Positions 1 to 10,720 of a stretch of DNA of 64,000 nt are shown here, one piece after another (the stretch's first letter is position 1; every line of letters begins with the position of its first letter). The position numbers were made by a program, and so were the translations under genes. Location of the stretch: positions 44,622,456 to 44,686,455 of the forward strand of contig CM049318.1 in assembly GCA_026874595.1 (NCBI GenBank), given 5' to 3'. Source of the DNA: Sipunculus nudus. Lineage: Eukaryota; Annelida; Sipuncula; Golfingiida; Sipunculidae. The notes beneath the pieces are model-generated. The model saw only the letters and a list, made by a program, of their open reading frames with translations, was not told where the DNA came from and made no database searches.

Positions 1-66
1 AGCTGTGAAACTGATACATGTGTTAAAAATAACCCATGGATCAAAACACCGAATATACTATAAAAG

Positions 67-365
67 GTAAGGTAAAGTCTGCTGGGCTTATACACTCGAG
101 CCTAATGGCTCATCAGGCCGGAATTTATCCCGGTTTCGGTAGCGTGAAGCGACTTAGGAGTTAAACTCCTCCTGGATGGGACGCTAGTCCATCGCAGGTT
201 ACCTTCCCAGTATTTACTGTACCCATTTCTACTGCTTGGTGGACAGAGGCACACTTGCGGTTGGGAACTTGCCTAAGGGTCTTGGGGGTCTGACCGGGAT
301 TCGAAACTCACGACCTCTCGATCATGAGCCCGGCACCTTAACCATTACGCCACCGCCCCCACCCT
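67..365 (-). mobile_element. tRNA-derived SINE with target-site duplication
   Basis: Read on the minus strand, the head (about 360 down to 285) has a pol III A box (TGGCGTAATGG, 342-352) and B box (GTTTCGAATCC, 297-307) separated by 45 nt from start to start, as in a tRNA. A ~220 bp tRNA-unrelated body follows. The flanks form a 15-bp target-site duplication with two mismatches (52-66 and 366-380). A related segment near 12757 lacks this insertion. Not a functional tRNA gene, because no full cloverleaf or CCA end is visible. Confidence 0.78.
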
Positions 366-366
366 A

Positions 367-1400
367 ATATATTATACAAGGAGCAAACTGGAGTTGGGAA
401 TGTTTAATTTTATCAACCGAAATAAAGGAATCAGTGCTATATATTTTGATTATTTACCTAGTGTATTTTAAGAGCTGATATAGCCATGAGTCTTAATGTC
501 ATTGGTTAAACACATTGATGAGCACTTGTTTGAGTAATATTCAAAATTTTTGACATATTTCAATTTTTTTAAATTTTGTAAAAAAAATGTGTGAAATGTG
601 TAAACCAGCAAATAACACCTTGAAAAGCCCTGGAAATTTAGATTTATTTAATATAATCAAATGCATTCTTGTCTATCATTAGTTTGCTTCATATAATCCA
701 TGATAGTAATCAACAATTTTATTAAATTATTTATTTTTCATTTTTATGACTGAAATGAAAATAAGCAATGGCGACTGCATGGTGTCATTCGGAATACATT
801 TCGGCCATCCAAGGGAAGATCCATAAAACATCAGTAATGGCAAGGCAGTTCCCTGTTTCTCATTAACTATAGTATTTCTTTTCCATTAATTTTTCTTAAA
901 GTTGTTATTATAAACAAATAATTTTTAAAATTATTGTTTATTGTTATGTTTTTTGCAAAAACAAATACTAGAGGACGGGGGTTGGATAGTTAGACCCAGC
1001 TGAAGCCACCCAAGAGCTGGCTCGCTGCAGAGTATGCCTCGCTTCAAGCATGCATAATTGGCCTGAATTAAGAAGGGGACATATAGAGGGGCTTCAGTTT
1101 AGCCTAGGTGTGACATGGTCTCATAAAAACTTTAATAAAAGCTATATTTTTTTCATTACCTTTCAAATTTATAAATGAAAAGCTGAAATCCTCACGTGTG
1201 CATGATAAGAAAATTAAATGAACAGTGCTTGCAGGGAAAAAAACCCTGCCATGGCCCAAGTTGGGCAAAATCTAAGGTACTGATTTTATATTTATGCGAA
1301 TAACTTATAAAATTTGATATAACATATAAAATTTAGGTGTTATTTTCGGTATACAACTTAATCTTGATTAATCTGTCACCTGATGTAGAACTTTTTGCTT
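367..1400. repeat. Dispersed ~1 kb repeat, copy 1
   Basis: AT-rich non-coding segment that aligns colinearly, with substitutions and small indels, to 12757-13800. Shared landmarks include the phrase around 1050-1065 (GCATGCATAATTGGCCTGA versus GCGTGCATAATTGGCCTGA near 13424) and the tract ending in ACATGGTCTCATAAAAAC near 1113-1130 and 13500. No coding capacity is visible. It could be the non-coding part of an unrecognised transposon or an old segmental duplication. Confidence 0.7.
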
Positions 1401-1469
1401 TTTGCAAGAAGAAGTTCGAAGCAGTATATCAATTTGCGCTGTCATGCCTAAGCCTTCAAGCAATTGACG

Positions 1470-1793
1470 CTACATATAGGTATAATAGATACAGATATGA
1501 GGCTAACAATAACCTGTTAGGTATGTGTAATAAGTACATTTTGAGCCTAACAATAATCTGTCGGGTATTTTTATAGATACAGATATGAGGCTAACAATAG
1601 CCTGTCATATATCTGTAATAAGCATGGATATATGAGCCTGACAATAACCTGTCATTAATGTGTAATTATTACAGATATGAGCCTAACAATAACCTGTCAT
1701 GTATGTGTAATAAATATAGACATGAGACTAACAATAAACTGTCATGTATGTGTAATAAGTACAGATATATAAACCTAACAATAACTAGTAAGG
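1470..1793. repeat. Minisatellite, ~45-51 bp unit
   Basis: About seven tandem, imperfect copies of a unit containing GAGCCTAACAATAACCTGTC and ATGTGTAATAAGTACAGATA. Short open frames across it merely read the repeat. The array continues at about 2838-2895, and a diverged array of the same unit is at 5155-5385, so it has been split by later insertions. Confidence 0.8.
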
Positions 1794-1795
1794 TA

Positions 1796-2827
1796 CACTC
1801 AAAAAACAGATTGGTTGAATCAACAAAAAAATTGGTTCACGGTATCCAACCAATTTTATTGGTCAAAATATGTCCAAACAATTTATTGTTAAAAAAACAA
1901 TTTATTTTGGTCGTAATCAAACAACAGGTATTGGTCAAATCAACCTATATATTGGTCAGAGCAACCAACACAGCTGATCATTTAAACCAACAAAATTGGT
2001 CAGTTTGACCAAAATAATTTGGTTATTCTCAACCAATGTACTTTGGTTGAGGTCAACCAAAACAAATTGGTTAAATCAGATAATAAATTGGTCAGACTAG
2101 TGGACACATTATGTGTGCACTGCTACTTTAAGTCCCATTTTCAGATGTTTTATTCTTCAGATTGATTGGGAGTCTTCTTGCAAGTCATTTTTCAGTCGCG
2201 GGTTGCTCTTTTATGGGGTTTCAAGAGGAAACACAAATTCCGCCCGGTCTTGGACTCGAACCTGTGACCGCTCACATACAAGTCAGCCGTTTTGCCCCTC
2301 AGCCAGTATAGCTTGCTTCTCTTGTGTCTGATTTGGAGCACTTTTGTGTCTGATGTTAAAACTGACAAATCGGTTTGGTCAGTGCTTGACCAATCAGTTG
2401 GTAAAATTACCAATATGTTGATAAAATCAACCAATGTTTAACTCAACCAGGAAAACTGGTTGAATATATGCAACCAAACGGTCGACCAATCAAAATTGGT
2501 CAAAATGACCAATGAGTTTGGTTACAAGTTGGTTGAAATTACCAATGTGTTGGTAAAATCAACCAATATCATCTCAACCGACCAAACTGGTCATATATGT
2601 GTGCTAAAGTAACCAATATTTTGGTTATCAATTGACCAATATATTGGTTAAACCTTCATACAGTATTTTTATTCTGTTAACCAATAAAAATTGATCAAAA
2701 CAACCTACTGGTTTGGTTATAAGTTTAACAATGCATTGGTTAAGACAAACAATATCTTGGTTAAAACAACCAAAACTGGCTTAACCAATTAAATTGATTA
2801 TATATTTAACCAATCTGTTTTTTAGTG
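1796..2827. mobile_element. Non-autonomous CACTA-ended DNA transposon
   Basis: The left end (CACTCAAAAAACAGATTGG) matches the reverse complement of the right end (CACTAAAAAACAGATTGG), giving terminal inverted repeats of about 25 bp. The element is flanked by TA on both sides (1794-1795, 2828-2829). Removing it and one TA restores the minisatellite sequence AGGTATGTGT. The interior is packed with TTGGTT and AACCAA motifs in both orientations, resembling the subterminal repeats of CACTA/EnSpm elements. No transposase frame is present. The superfamily is inferred from the CACT(A) ends and motif-rich interior only. Confidence 0.72.
2105..2320 (-). mobile_element. Second tRNA-derived SINE, inside the CACTA-ended element
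   Basis: On the minus strand, 2313 down to 2246 has a good A box (TGGCTGAGGGG) and a perfect B box (GGTTCGAGTCC, 2251-2261 reverse complement) separated by about 43 nt, as in a tRNA-derived SINE head. The body runs toward 2105. It lacks the TTGGTT motifs that fill the surrounding element, so it is a nested or captured sequence. Its ends and target-site duplication were not resolved. Confidence 0.6.
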
Positions 2828-2895
2828 TATGTGTTTAACTAACATTTATGAGCCTAACAATAACCTGTCAAGTATGTGTAATAATTGCAGACTAG

Positions 2896-3650
2896 CTTCA
2901 CCCGTGGAAAATCCACGGCACTATCTGATGCATATTTTTGTAGTGAGCTGATAGGAACTCAAAGACGCATATTTTATTCCTAAGGTTTTCTCAGGAACTG
3001 TTGTCATGTGTTTAACTTATATGATATAAAGATTACTTCTGCTTGAATTCTCCAGGAACACCCTTCCCAAAATATCAACAAAGAAAAAATATTCTATTCC
3101 AGTTCACACACACACAAAAAAATTAATTTTTGAAAGAGACGGGAGGCATATACAGGGTGTACGAATTTTTAAGTGAGAAGTCTTTTTTCCGAAAAACAAC
3201 ATATAGGTCCGACAGGTTCATTGCTTGGGAAATATCGCAGATTTAACGATTGAAGAAAGAAGCATTCTACCGTGAAATTGTATGAAAGATGCTTTGTATT
3301 ATTTGAAGCTAAGGCGACATCGTGAAACACGATGTTTATTCTGTGTAGTCAGTTGAGGGTATAGTCTAAGGCATGTTTACAGACACATACGTTATTTGTA
3401 TACTCTTGCATATATCTTTGAAGTCTCTTGTACGCGAACCGTATAGCTGCCAATGTGAAAAAGGTAGGCCCAGAAAAATATATTCCAACAATATTAAATT
3501 TTTGGTACTGTGAATTGTCATGGAATAAGCAGGTCTGATGCAAAATTAACAATTCTCCCAGATAAAAAGAAAGCAGGTTGATATATTTCGATGAAAGCAT
3601 TTAGCAAACAAACCACTTCAGCCTAGGTTTGTTGCATTGTCTTTCAGCAA
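2896..3650. other. AT-rich non-coding stretch
   Basis: No convincing gene, RNA or repeat boundary was found here. It contains CACCCGTGGAAAATCCACGG (2899-2918), whose GTGGA/TCCAC arms form a small hairpin, and a short CA-rich tract near 3100. Two small minus-strand frames have no recognisable features. Confidence 0.4.
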
Positions 3651-3659
3651 ATAAACGTA

Positions 3660-4930
3660 AAATGTAATATACAGATTTTGCTAAAAATTTGTAGATGGGT
3701 AGAGTAAAACTGCATCCATAATCCATTACATTTTTGGAGGGAATCGGAATCATCATAATATATTTTTTCTTAAGTGCCATAATCACAATTCCACAAAGGA
3801 ATAATTATAAGGGGCTATTCCTTTGTCCCCGAGTATGCAATTCGTATGCAGTTGTTCTGCCACTCGCCTGGTGAACCCGTTTTTCTGGACTATGACAATG
3901 TTTTACATGATACGTGCACGTATGAACGAACAACTGATTAGTAGTTACTGACGGGGGTTTCAAAGTCCCCAAGAGATTGAGGACCCTTAAAGTGTGTGCA
4001 ACCGCCCCCCCCCCCCCCAGGGCTTCCTTTAAAAAAAAACTTTTTTTTAAATCAACATACCTGTAAACCTATAAAACGGTGCTCGTGTAAAGGGTCTCAG
4101 CTCTTTGTGTCCACTCAACGGAAAAGTGCTCCCTATTAAAAGATTCATGTGGACAAGTGTTCCGGGCTTGAATTTAAATTCTTTACTTCCTTTTAACAGG
4201 CGATAAATTCCTTAACAGGCGATATAATGGAAATGGGGTTGCCTCCTGAAAAGCGTGAAAGGCGAAAAATGTTTTGCTGAACATTTGTAGAGGGTTAGGG
4301 TAAAGACATATCAATAGTCCATTTCATATTGGAGGTAATATATTTCTATATATATTTATATATTTTTATATATATTTTCTTATAAAGCATTATGACAAAT
4401 GACCATTCCTTTGTACCCGTGTGGAAGCCACCCATTCGTATTTATTTGTTCTGCCACTCGCAAGGTGAACAAATATATGTGAACCCCCCCCCCCCCCCAC
4501 CCCCACACCAACCCGAATGATATTTAAGTTTCTTGATGAAAAAAAACTTCATAAATCACATGACTTGGTTGAACTTTTGAAACTATGGTCATCAGGGAAA
4601 GATGTTTTTGAATAAAAACCAACATACCTGTACCCCATAAAAAAAAAATTGTCCAACAGTGGTCACATCACCAGACTCAGTGCCCAGTGTTGACCAAACT
4701 GAAAAGCCCTCGGATTGAGAGCGGAGTCATGTGGTCTTTGGATTAAAAACCTTTACTTCCTTTGAGAGAGAAAATTCCTTCAGAGGCGTTACAATGGATA
4801 TGGGGGATCGATGGGGATTATGGTGGACCCGCGTGACCGCGTAGTACACGGAAATGCCTTTTGGGGAGGACACGCGCGCGCTGGCCACCGTCTAAACAGG
4901 CCAGTGAAAATCCTCCTGAAAAAGCGTCAC
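3660..4930. repeat. Diverged tandem duplication, ~600-650 bp unit
   Basis: 3660-4270 and 4275-4930 share ordered landmarks: a TTTGTAGATGGGT-like start, TGTTCTGCCACTCGC (3851 and 4448), a poly-C run (about 4006-4018 and 4484-4498), AACATACCTGTA, a TTTACTTCCTTT segment, and the ending GCGT(G/C)A(A/C)AGGCG. Divergence is high, so the duplication is old. No coding function is apparent. Confidence 0.7.
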
Positions 4931-5154
4931 AGGCGTGGAGGACCTTGCAGCACAAAAGAAATATGAGCACCTAATGGAGAAATATTAAAATTATTAATTA
5001 TTCAGCTTAATAAGGCATAATCCCGCAAAATATAACAAACTTGTCCTAGAACAGCACACCACCGATACGTCTGCCGAATTTGGAGAGTCAAATCAGAACG
5101 GAAGCAGGTTAACTGTGGTCTAGAAAAAACCCAAATCCGTATTAATAATAAAGA

Positions 5155-5385
5155 TAAGATATGAGCCTAACAAATAACAATGTGTCATGTATGTGTAATA
5201 AGTACAGAAATGAGCCTAACAATAGTAACTGTAGCCTGTAATGTATGTGCAATAATTATAAATATGAGCCTTACAATAAATAACCTGTCAGGTATTTGTT
5301 TTAGGTATAGATATGAGGCTAACAACTGCCTGCCATATTATAAGTACAGATACGGGCCTGACAAATACCTGTCATGATTAAGTAT
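5155..5385. repeat. Diverged minisatellite array (same unit as 1470-1793)
   Basis: Four to five imperfect copies of the GAGCCTAACAATAACCTGTC unit. They were probably contiguous with the array at 1470-1793 before transposon insertion and duplication of the intervening DNA. Confidence 0.72.
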
Positions 5386-6014
5386 TCATATTTTTAAGCA
5401 AGAACAAATAATATTTTTTTTTTATTACAAACACAAGCCAAACATCAAACAGCTGTTTATATATGGTGTCATAAGTATTTACTGTATGATTAAAGGAGAA
5501 AGGAAACTATTTTATAAATGCATACCAATCTCATTTTATGTGTTGCAATCTGAAATGAAATTAAGATTTTACAAGAGCCTGTCACACTGTCATTATTTAA
5601 CAACTCGGACCAATGATTGTGGACTACTTTAGGCAGAAGATCAAAATCTGAGCCAATAAAGTTTTAGGAGATACAAATTCACATTGACTGTCAGTCTGAA
5701 ACACAGCCACCTTTCATAATACACCCATTATATTTCTTAAAATACATTTTATGTTTATTCCGGAATAAAACTCGTTTATAATTTGCAGCACTGAAAATTT
5801 ATAAATAGGGCTTTGAAAAAATATCTATAAATTAACCCTGAAATACACTAAATCAGTAAATAAATGAATGTAACCGAGTAGTAATAGTAATAGTCCGTTC
5901 CAGTACCCCTGTTCACCTGTTTTTATCGCGATTATGTTTTTTTTTTTGCGAATCAGAGAACGCCAAACTTTTTGACCTTACGGCAGAAAGAGGAAAAAGC
6001 GTAATTAACTATTG
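5386..6014. other. AT-rich non-coding stretch
   Basis: No gene or repeat was recognised. Base composition is strongly AT-rich with poly-T runs (about 5410 and 5938). Confidence 0.4.
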
Positions 6015-7582
6015 GGTATTTCTACAGAAAACGTCGCATTTTAAGGGTTTTCTTGGTGATTTTTTTAAATCTTGATTTTGATATAACAAAACTTAATTTG
6101 TAGAAAAATATCGTCGGAATTGTAAAATAATGCAAGTAGTGCACTTTTCAGTTTCCTTTTTTTATAAATAGTCCAGGTAAGGGGAAAATATGAACCTTTT
6201 TCTCGACACCGTGACACGCAGTAAAATCTCACTTGCACATTTCAGAAATTGTTTTGACTAGATTTTTTGTGTTTTTCGATAAAATTAAAAATAATAGCCT
6301 TTAATAAAATCAAAACATAAATTTCAGTTATGAATTTAACAAAAAAAAGTGTGTAAAAAAGAACATATTTTCTTCTTTTTAATTAACTTTTGACAACAAA
6401 AATTGTCTCTATTCCTATTTTTGCTTCCAGATGGGTGCATTTGCAGGAGTTTACCGGACAAAGTACTTTGGTATATCTACCTTCAGAATTTGAGTTGAAA
6501 TACCTTGTTAATTTTTTTGAATGCACATAAAATAAAATTTAAACATGGTTTTAAATCCTCTAGGTAACGGTGTTGAGCATAGATAACGGTGTTGGGCATA
6601 GGTAACGGAGTCGAGCTTCTGAAGTAAAAATAACCGTATATAGTGACTACTTAAATACCAGTATTATGTATTAAAACAAGCAAATGCCTGTTTGAATAGA
6701 AGAAACCAAATGTTTAAAATATTTAGCCCAAAATATGTTTCAAATTTTATTTCAATAATTTGGATTTAATACCAAGTTCTCGACACCGTTACCTTGCCCT
6801 CGACACCGTTATTTTTCATGCAGGTAACGGTTTCGATTGGTAACGGTGCTGAGATTTTTTCATCTATTCGTCAGATGCAGGACAAAAAATTACTTCCAGG
6901 GCAGCACGTGTTATCACTACATGAACAACAAGAGGAAGCCATTTTCGAAGTGTTATATGTGACGGTTATTTTTTCGCAGGTGTTACGGTGTCGAGTCCAA
7001 ATAAACATACGGTGATTTTTTTAACCCTTTAATGATTAACAGAGAACACTGATATGACAATTACTAAATTTAATTGTGGATTATGTGTAAAAAAATTTCC
7101 TGAACTCTAATAAACGCTGCTCCCTGCATCAGCAAAGTGGTTTCTGTTCACGCGCTGCAAGGTCAAAATGTCAGGTAACGGTGCAGAGTATATTTTGGGA
7201 GACATACTTTTTATATCCAAATTTTTGTATTAAAAACAAAACGGTCAGGAAAAATCAAGCAAAAAAATCATCTTAATAAACTTTCACCGCTGTGACGTGG
7301 AAAACAAAATCTATATAAATTAAACAATGGTTACAGAAAAACGCTGTTTTGAATTTAAGATCCGAGAAAAAGGGACAACGGAAATTTAAGCGTATTGTAA
7401 CATTTGCAGCTTTTTTTCTATATGTATTTCTGCCCCGATTTAAATTATTTTTATCTCATAATAATGGTTATATCTTTAGCAACAATCTGAATGGTTATTC
7501 ATGTCATTTGTAGCATTTGCTAATTCCTCAGTAACAAATATAGTTTCGGGACATGAAATGCGACATTTTTTGTAGAAATACC
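6015..7582. mobile_element. Terminal-inverted-repeat element with a repeated 15-bp motif
   Basis: The left end (6015-6042, starting GGTATTTCTACAGAAAACG) is matched in inverted orientation by 7555-7582 (ending TTGTAGAAATACC), giving ~28 bp inverted termini with a few mismatches. The interior carries about ten copies of GGTAACGGTGTCGAG, variants included and in both orientations, between 6203 and 7190. No transposase frame was found. The target-site duplication is unclear, so the superfamily is unassigned. Confidence 0.62.
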
Positions 7583-8160
7583 TTATTATGGAAATAATAA
7601 TCTATACCTTATGTCATTTTCCTGTAATCAATTTAAAACCATTTTATGAGTAACTAGTCTATTCTGTAGCGACATCTTGCCACTAATCTGTGAAATGGGC
7701 ATATCAGGGAACAGTTGGGTGTACACTGAAATTTTGCAATATTTTCATTAACTGGCAGTTTTAATCTAGATGGCATGCTACAATCAAGGAACGGAGTATT
7801 GGTCTAACTAACTATATTTAAATTAAAATTATATAAATTAAAATCATATCTTGCAAAATATTAAAGTAATGCAATTAAATCAATATCTGAGTAAACTGTC
7901 AATTTTTTAAAACACCTCTACTCCAATAAAAAAGGTTAAGTTTAGTGGTCACATGCACAAACAACGGGACTAGAAAGCTTCCGATTGGCTAATAATTGGT
8001 CATAAATATTCTAAAAAACCGCAGTTGTCTGCAGCCAATGGCAGCCGCCATGACACTTGGCCACAAAATTCAGAAGAACCAGAGGATTGCAAAATATAAA
8101 TGTTGGTTTTTATTATAAAGTTTACATCTCATGATAGGCCTTTTATCCTTCATCAGTTTT
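7583..8160. other. Non-coding stretch
   Basis: Nothing recognisable. AT-rich, with no frame of note. Confidence 0.35.
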
Positions 8161-8527
8161 AAGGTCAGACTGTGATGATTTGGAGTTTAAGAGAATAATT
8201 GCCAAATTTCAATTGGCAACCCACCGTGGGGGCTTACTCCATGTCCCCAACAATCTGCAGACCCCCTCAGCAATCAACACCAAACATGTGTACGGTAGCT
8301 GCACCAAGCGGTTGCCCATAGGGGGCGCAACGACTGTTAGAAACTCATCTCGATACGGGCTCGAACTCCCGCCAGTACATGCAGCCTATCGAAATGTCGC
8401 AGAAAATGTCCCAGTGACTAGACATTTGAACATTTCCTTGTCGGGCCGAGACTGGTGATTGACGGTCGCCGATAGGAACAACAATAACAATAGAATAAGA
8501 ATAAACATTTTTACATGTGAATGAACA

Positions 8528-8528
<1 letters not shown>

Positions 8529-8584
<56 letters not shown>
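8529..8584. repeat. (AT)n microsatellite
   Basis: Uninterrupted AT dinucleotide run. It accounts for the IYIYIY-type short frames seen here. Confidence 0.95.
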
Positions 8585-8590
<6 letters not shown>

Positions 8591-9052
8591 ACTAGATATA
8601 TCAATATATACATAACTTCTCGTGATACATTCCCCCCACCTGGTGCCATCCAAAATGTGGCAGAAAATGTCCCTGTTCCTTAGACATTTCGGCTTTTCGT
8701 CCTCTGTTCGAGATTTGTACTAAACGGGCACCGATAGACGGCGCTTGGACTGTAAGAATAACAATGAACCTTTTTTAATAACAATATGTCGTATGAAATA
8801 ATATTATTAAATGATCAATATAATATTTATTTGTTTATATTAATATATATATATATAGATAGATATATGTATCTGTACGCATATAATGTACTAGATATAT
8901 AAATATATACATCACTCCTCGTAATACATTCCCGACCACCTGGAGCCCTCCGAAATGTGGCAGAAAATATCCCTGTTCCTTAGACATTTCGTCTTTTCGT
9001 CCTCTGCTCGAGATTGGTACTAGATGGGCACCGGTAGGCTCCGCTTGGATTG

Positions 9053-9790
9053 TGTTATGAAACCTTAAAACAAGAGATCGCGTAATCGTGATCAGCACAA
9101 ATTTTGTTATGGATATAAAAGAAAAATCAGATTCTGTATCACTTGGCAGCGTGAAATATCTAGGGGAATGAATAAAGAAGTCAGTGTTTTTATGTTAACA
9201 AATAATTATAATTTATTCTTAGAACAATCCTAACATTACAATACACTAAAATATTACACAGTATAAAAATCAAAATGTACAGTACTAGAGTGTCCGGATC
9301 CTAGGCTTTGATTTCTGGGTACCACCATCACAGCTCAACAAGAGTCCTTTAACACCAACAATCCACGTAAATGGTAATAATCCAAAGGCAAACTGGAGAC
9401 AGTTTGTATTAAATCTGTATAAATTCCGTTAAATATCTGACACCACTGCAATTATCGGAAAAAGTCCCAAAACTGACGAGAAAGTAACACTCTTTGTGCT
9501 CGCTGGTATTTTCCTTTCTGTCGGCTCTAAACACAGCCCCTAATTTATTGCTTCTCACCCGAAAACTCTAGAAATGTAAAATTCCAAAGAACAATACACA
9601 CGCACATGAACAAACCCCAAACATCTTGAAGAAAAAGAACGCTGTGTCTCTACGCTTCAGACCCCACACGCGAGCCAGCGCCCAACAAGCCAGGTTCCCA
9701 TGGCAACGAACTATGCCTGCGCTACACGAATCAGAATGTCAACAGATACATGTAACACCCCTGCGTACAATAAAACAGATACCTGTAACA
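9053..9790. mobile_element. Putative solo LTR
   Basis: This 738-bp insertion begins TGTTATG and ends TGTAACA, giving TG...CA termini with a TGTTA/TAACA inverted pair. It is flanked by ATTG on the left and ACTG on the right, where uninterrupted repeat monomers read GGACTGTAAG, so a 4-bp target duplication with one later change is likely. AATAAA signals lie near 9170 and 9769. There is no internal coding region. A solo LTR left by recombination is the simplest reading, but the parent family is unknown. Confidence 0.6.
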
Positions 9791-10058
9791 ACTGTAAGAA
9801 TAACAAGGAACCTTTTTTAATAACAATATGTCATATAAAATATTATTATTAAATGAGTATATATTATATTGATACATTCCCGGCCACCTGGAGCTCTCCG
9901 AAATGTCGCAGAAAATGTCCCATTACCTTAGACATTTCGACATTTCCTGGTCGGGCCGAAATCGGTAAGTTACGGGCGCCGATAGGAACAACAATAACAA
10001 TGAATAACAAAGAACATTTTTAATAACAACATGTCCTATGAAATATTTTTATTAAATG

Positions 10059-10059
<1 letters not shown>

Positions 10060-10097
<38 letters not shown>
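10060..10097. repeat. (AT)n microsatellite
   Basis: AT dinucleotide run inside one monomer of the 8390-10400 array. Confidence 0.9.
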
Positions 10098-10099
<2 letters not shown>

Positions 10100-10417
10100 G
10101 TATGCAAATAATGTCCGAAATGTGGTAGAAAATGTCCCTGTTCCTTAGACATTTCGACTTTTCGTCCTCTGCTCGAGATTGGTACTAGACGGGCACCGTT
10201 AAGCACCGCTTGGACTGTAAGAATGACAATTAACCTTTTTTAATAACAATATGTCATATGAAATATTATTATTAAATCATTTATACACTTATATATATAT
10301 ATGTGTGTATCTGTACGTATATAATGTACTAGATATATAAATATATACATCACTTCTCGTGATACATTCCCGACCAACTGAAATGTCGCAGAAAATGTCC
10401 CAGAACCCCCATTCAAT

Positions 10418-10720
10418 TAAAGCATTAATTTGAGGCAAATTATCTCCCATATAACAACCACTGACTATTTTGAGATTAAATATGATTTAAAGACACCTTT
10501 CCTATCAGTATTACGTAATTACAAATATATGCATATATCTTTATTAGTTTAATAATTATACATAAAACGCAACCTACCTGTCAGGAACTATTTCGCTGAT
10601 CAGTTGCGCTGATCAGCTCTGATCAGCGACCTTTTTTCCAATAATTAATTTCAGGCAAATTAGCCCTCATATAACAACCTCCGACTATTATGTGTGATTT
10701 AAGATACATAATTGTAAGTA
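10418..10720. repeat. Local duplication with palindromic GCTGATCAGC motifs
   Basis: The phrase AGGCAAATTA followed by CATATAACAACC and CCGACTATT-like sequence occurs at about 10433-10470 and again at 10653-10690. Between them (10597-10632) three overlapping CTGATCAG palindromes occur in a row. Confidence 0.55.

Larger units (their letters stand above)
8390..10400. repeat. Interrupted tandem array, ~260-300 bp monomer
   Basis: The phrase GAAATGTCGCAGAAAATGTCC or a close variant recurs at about 8390, 8650, 8955, 9899, 10118 and 10379. Each is followed by TTAGACATTTCG, a GCACCGATAGG-like segment, ACAATAACAATG, and an AT-rich or (AT)n tail. Monomers are therefore ~260-300 bp including an AT microsatellite. 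The array is interrupted at 9053-9790 by an LTR-like insertion. Confidence 0.75.

Noticed and set aside
285-360. A tRNA gene on the minus strand
   Set aside because: A and B boxes are present, but a full cloverleaf is not evident and the sequence continues into a 220 bp body with a target-site duplication, which fits a SINE.
8345-8653. Protein frames with long Ile-Tyr runs
   Set aside because: They read an (AT)n microsatellite. The same applies at 37491-37709 and 11487-11844.
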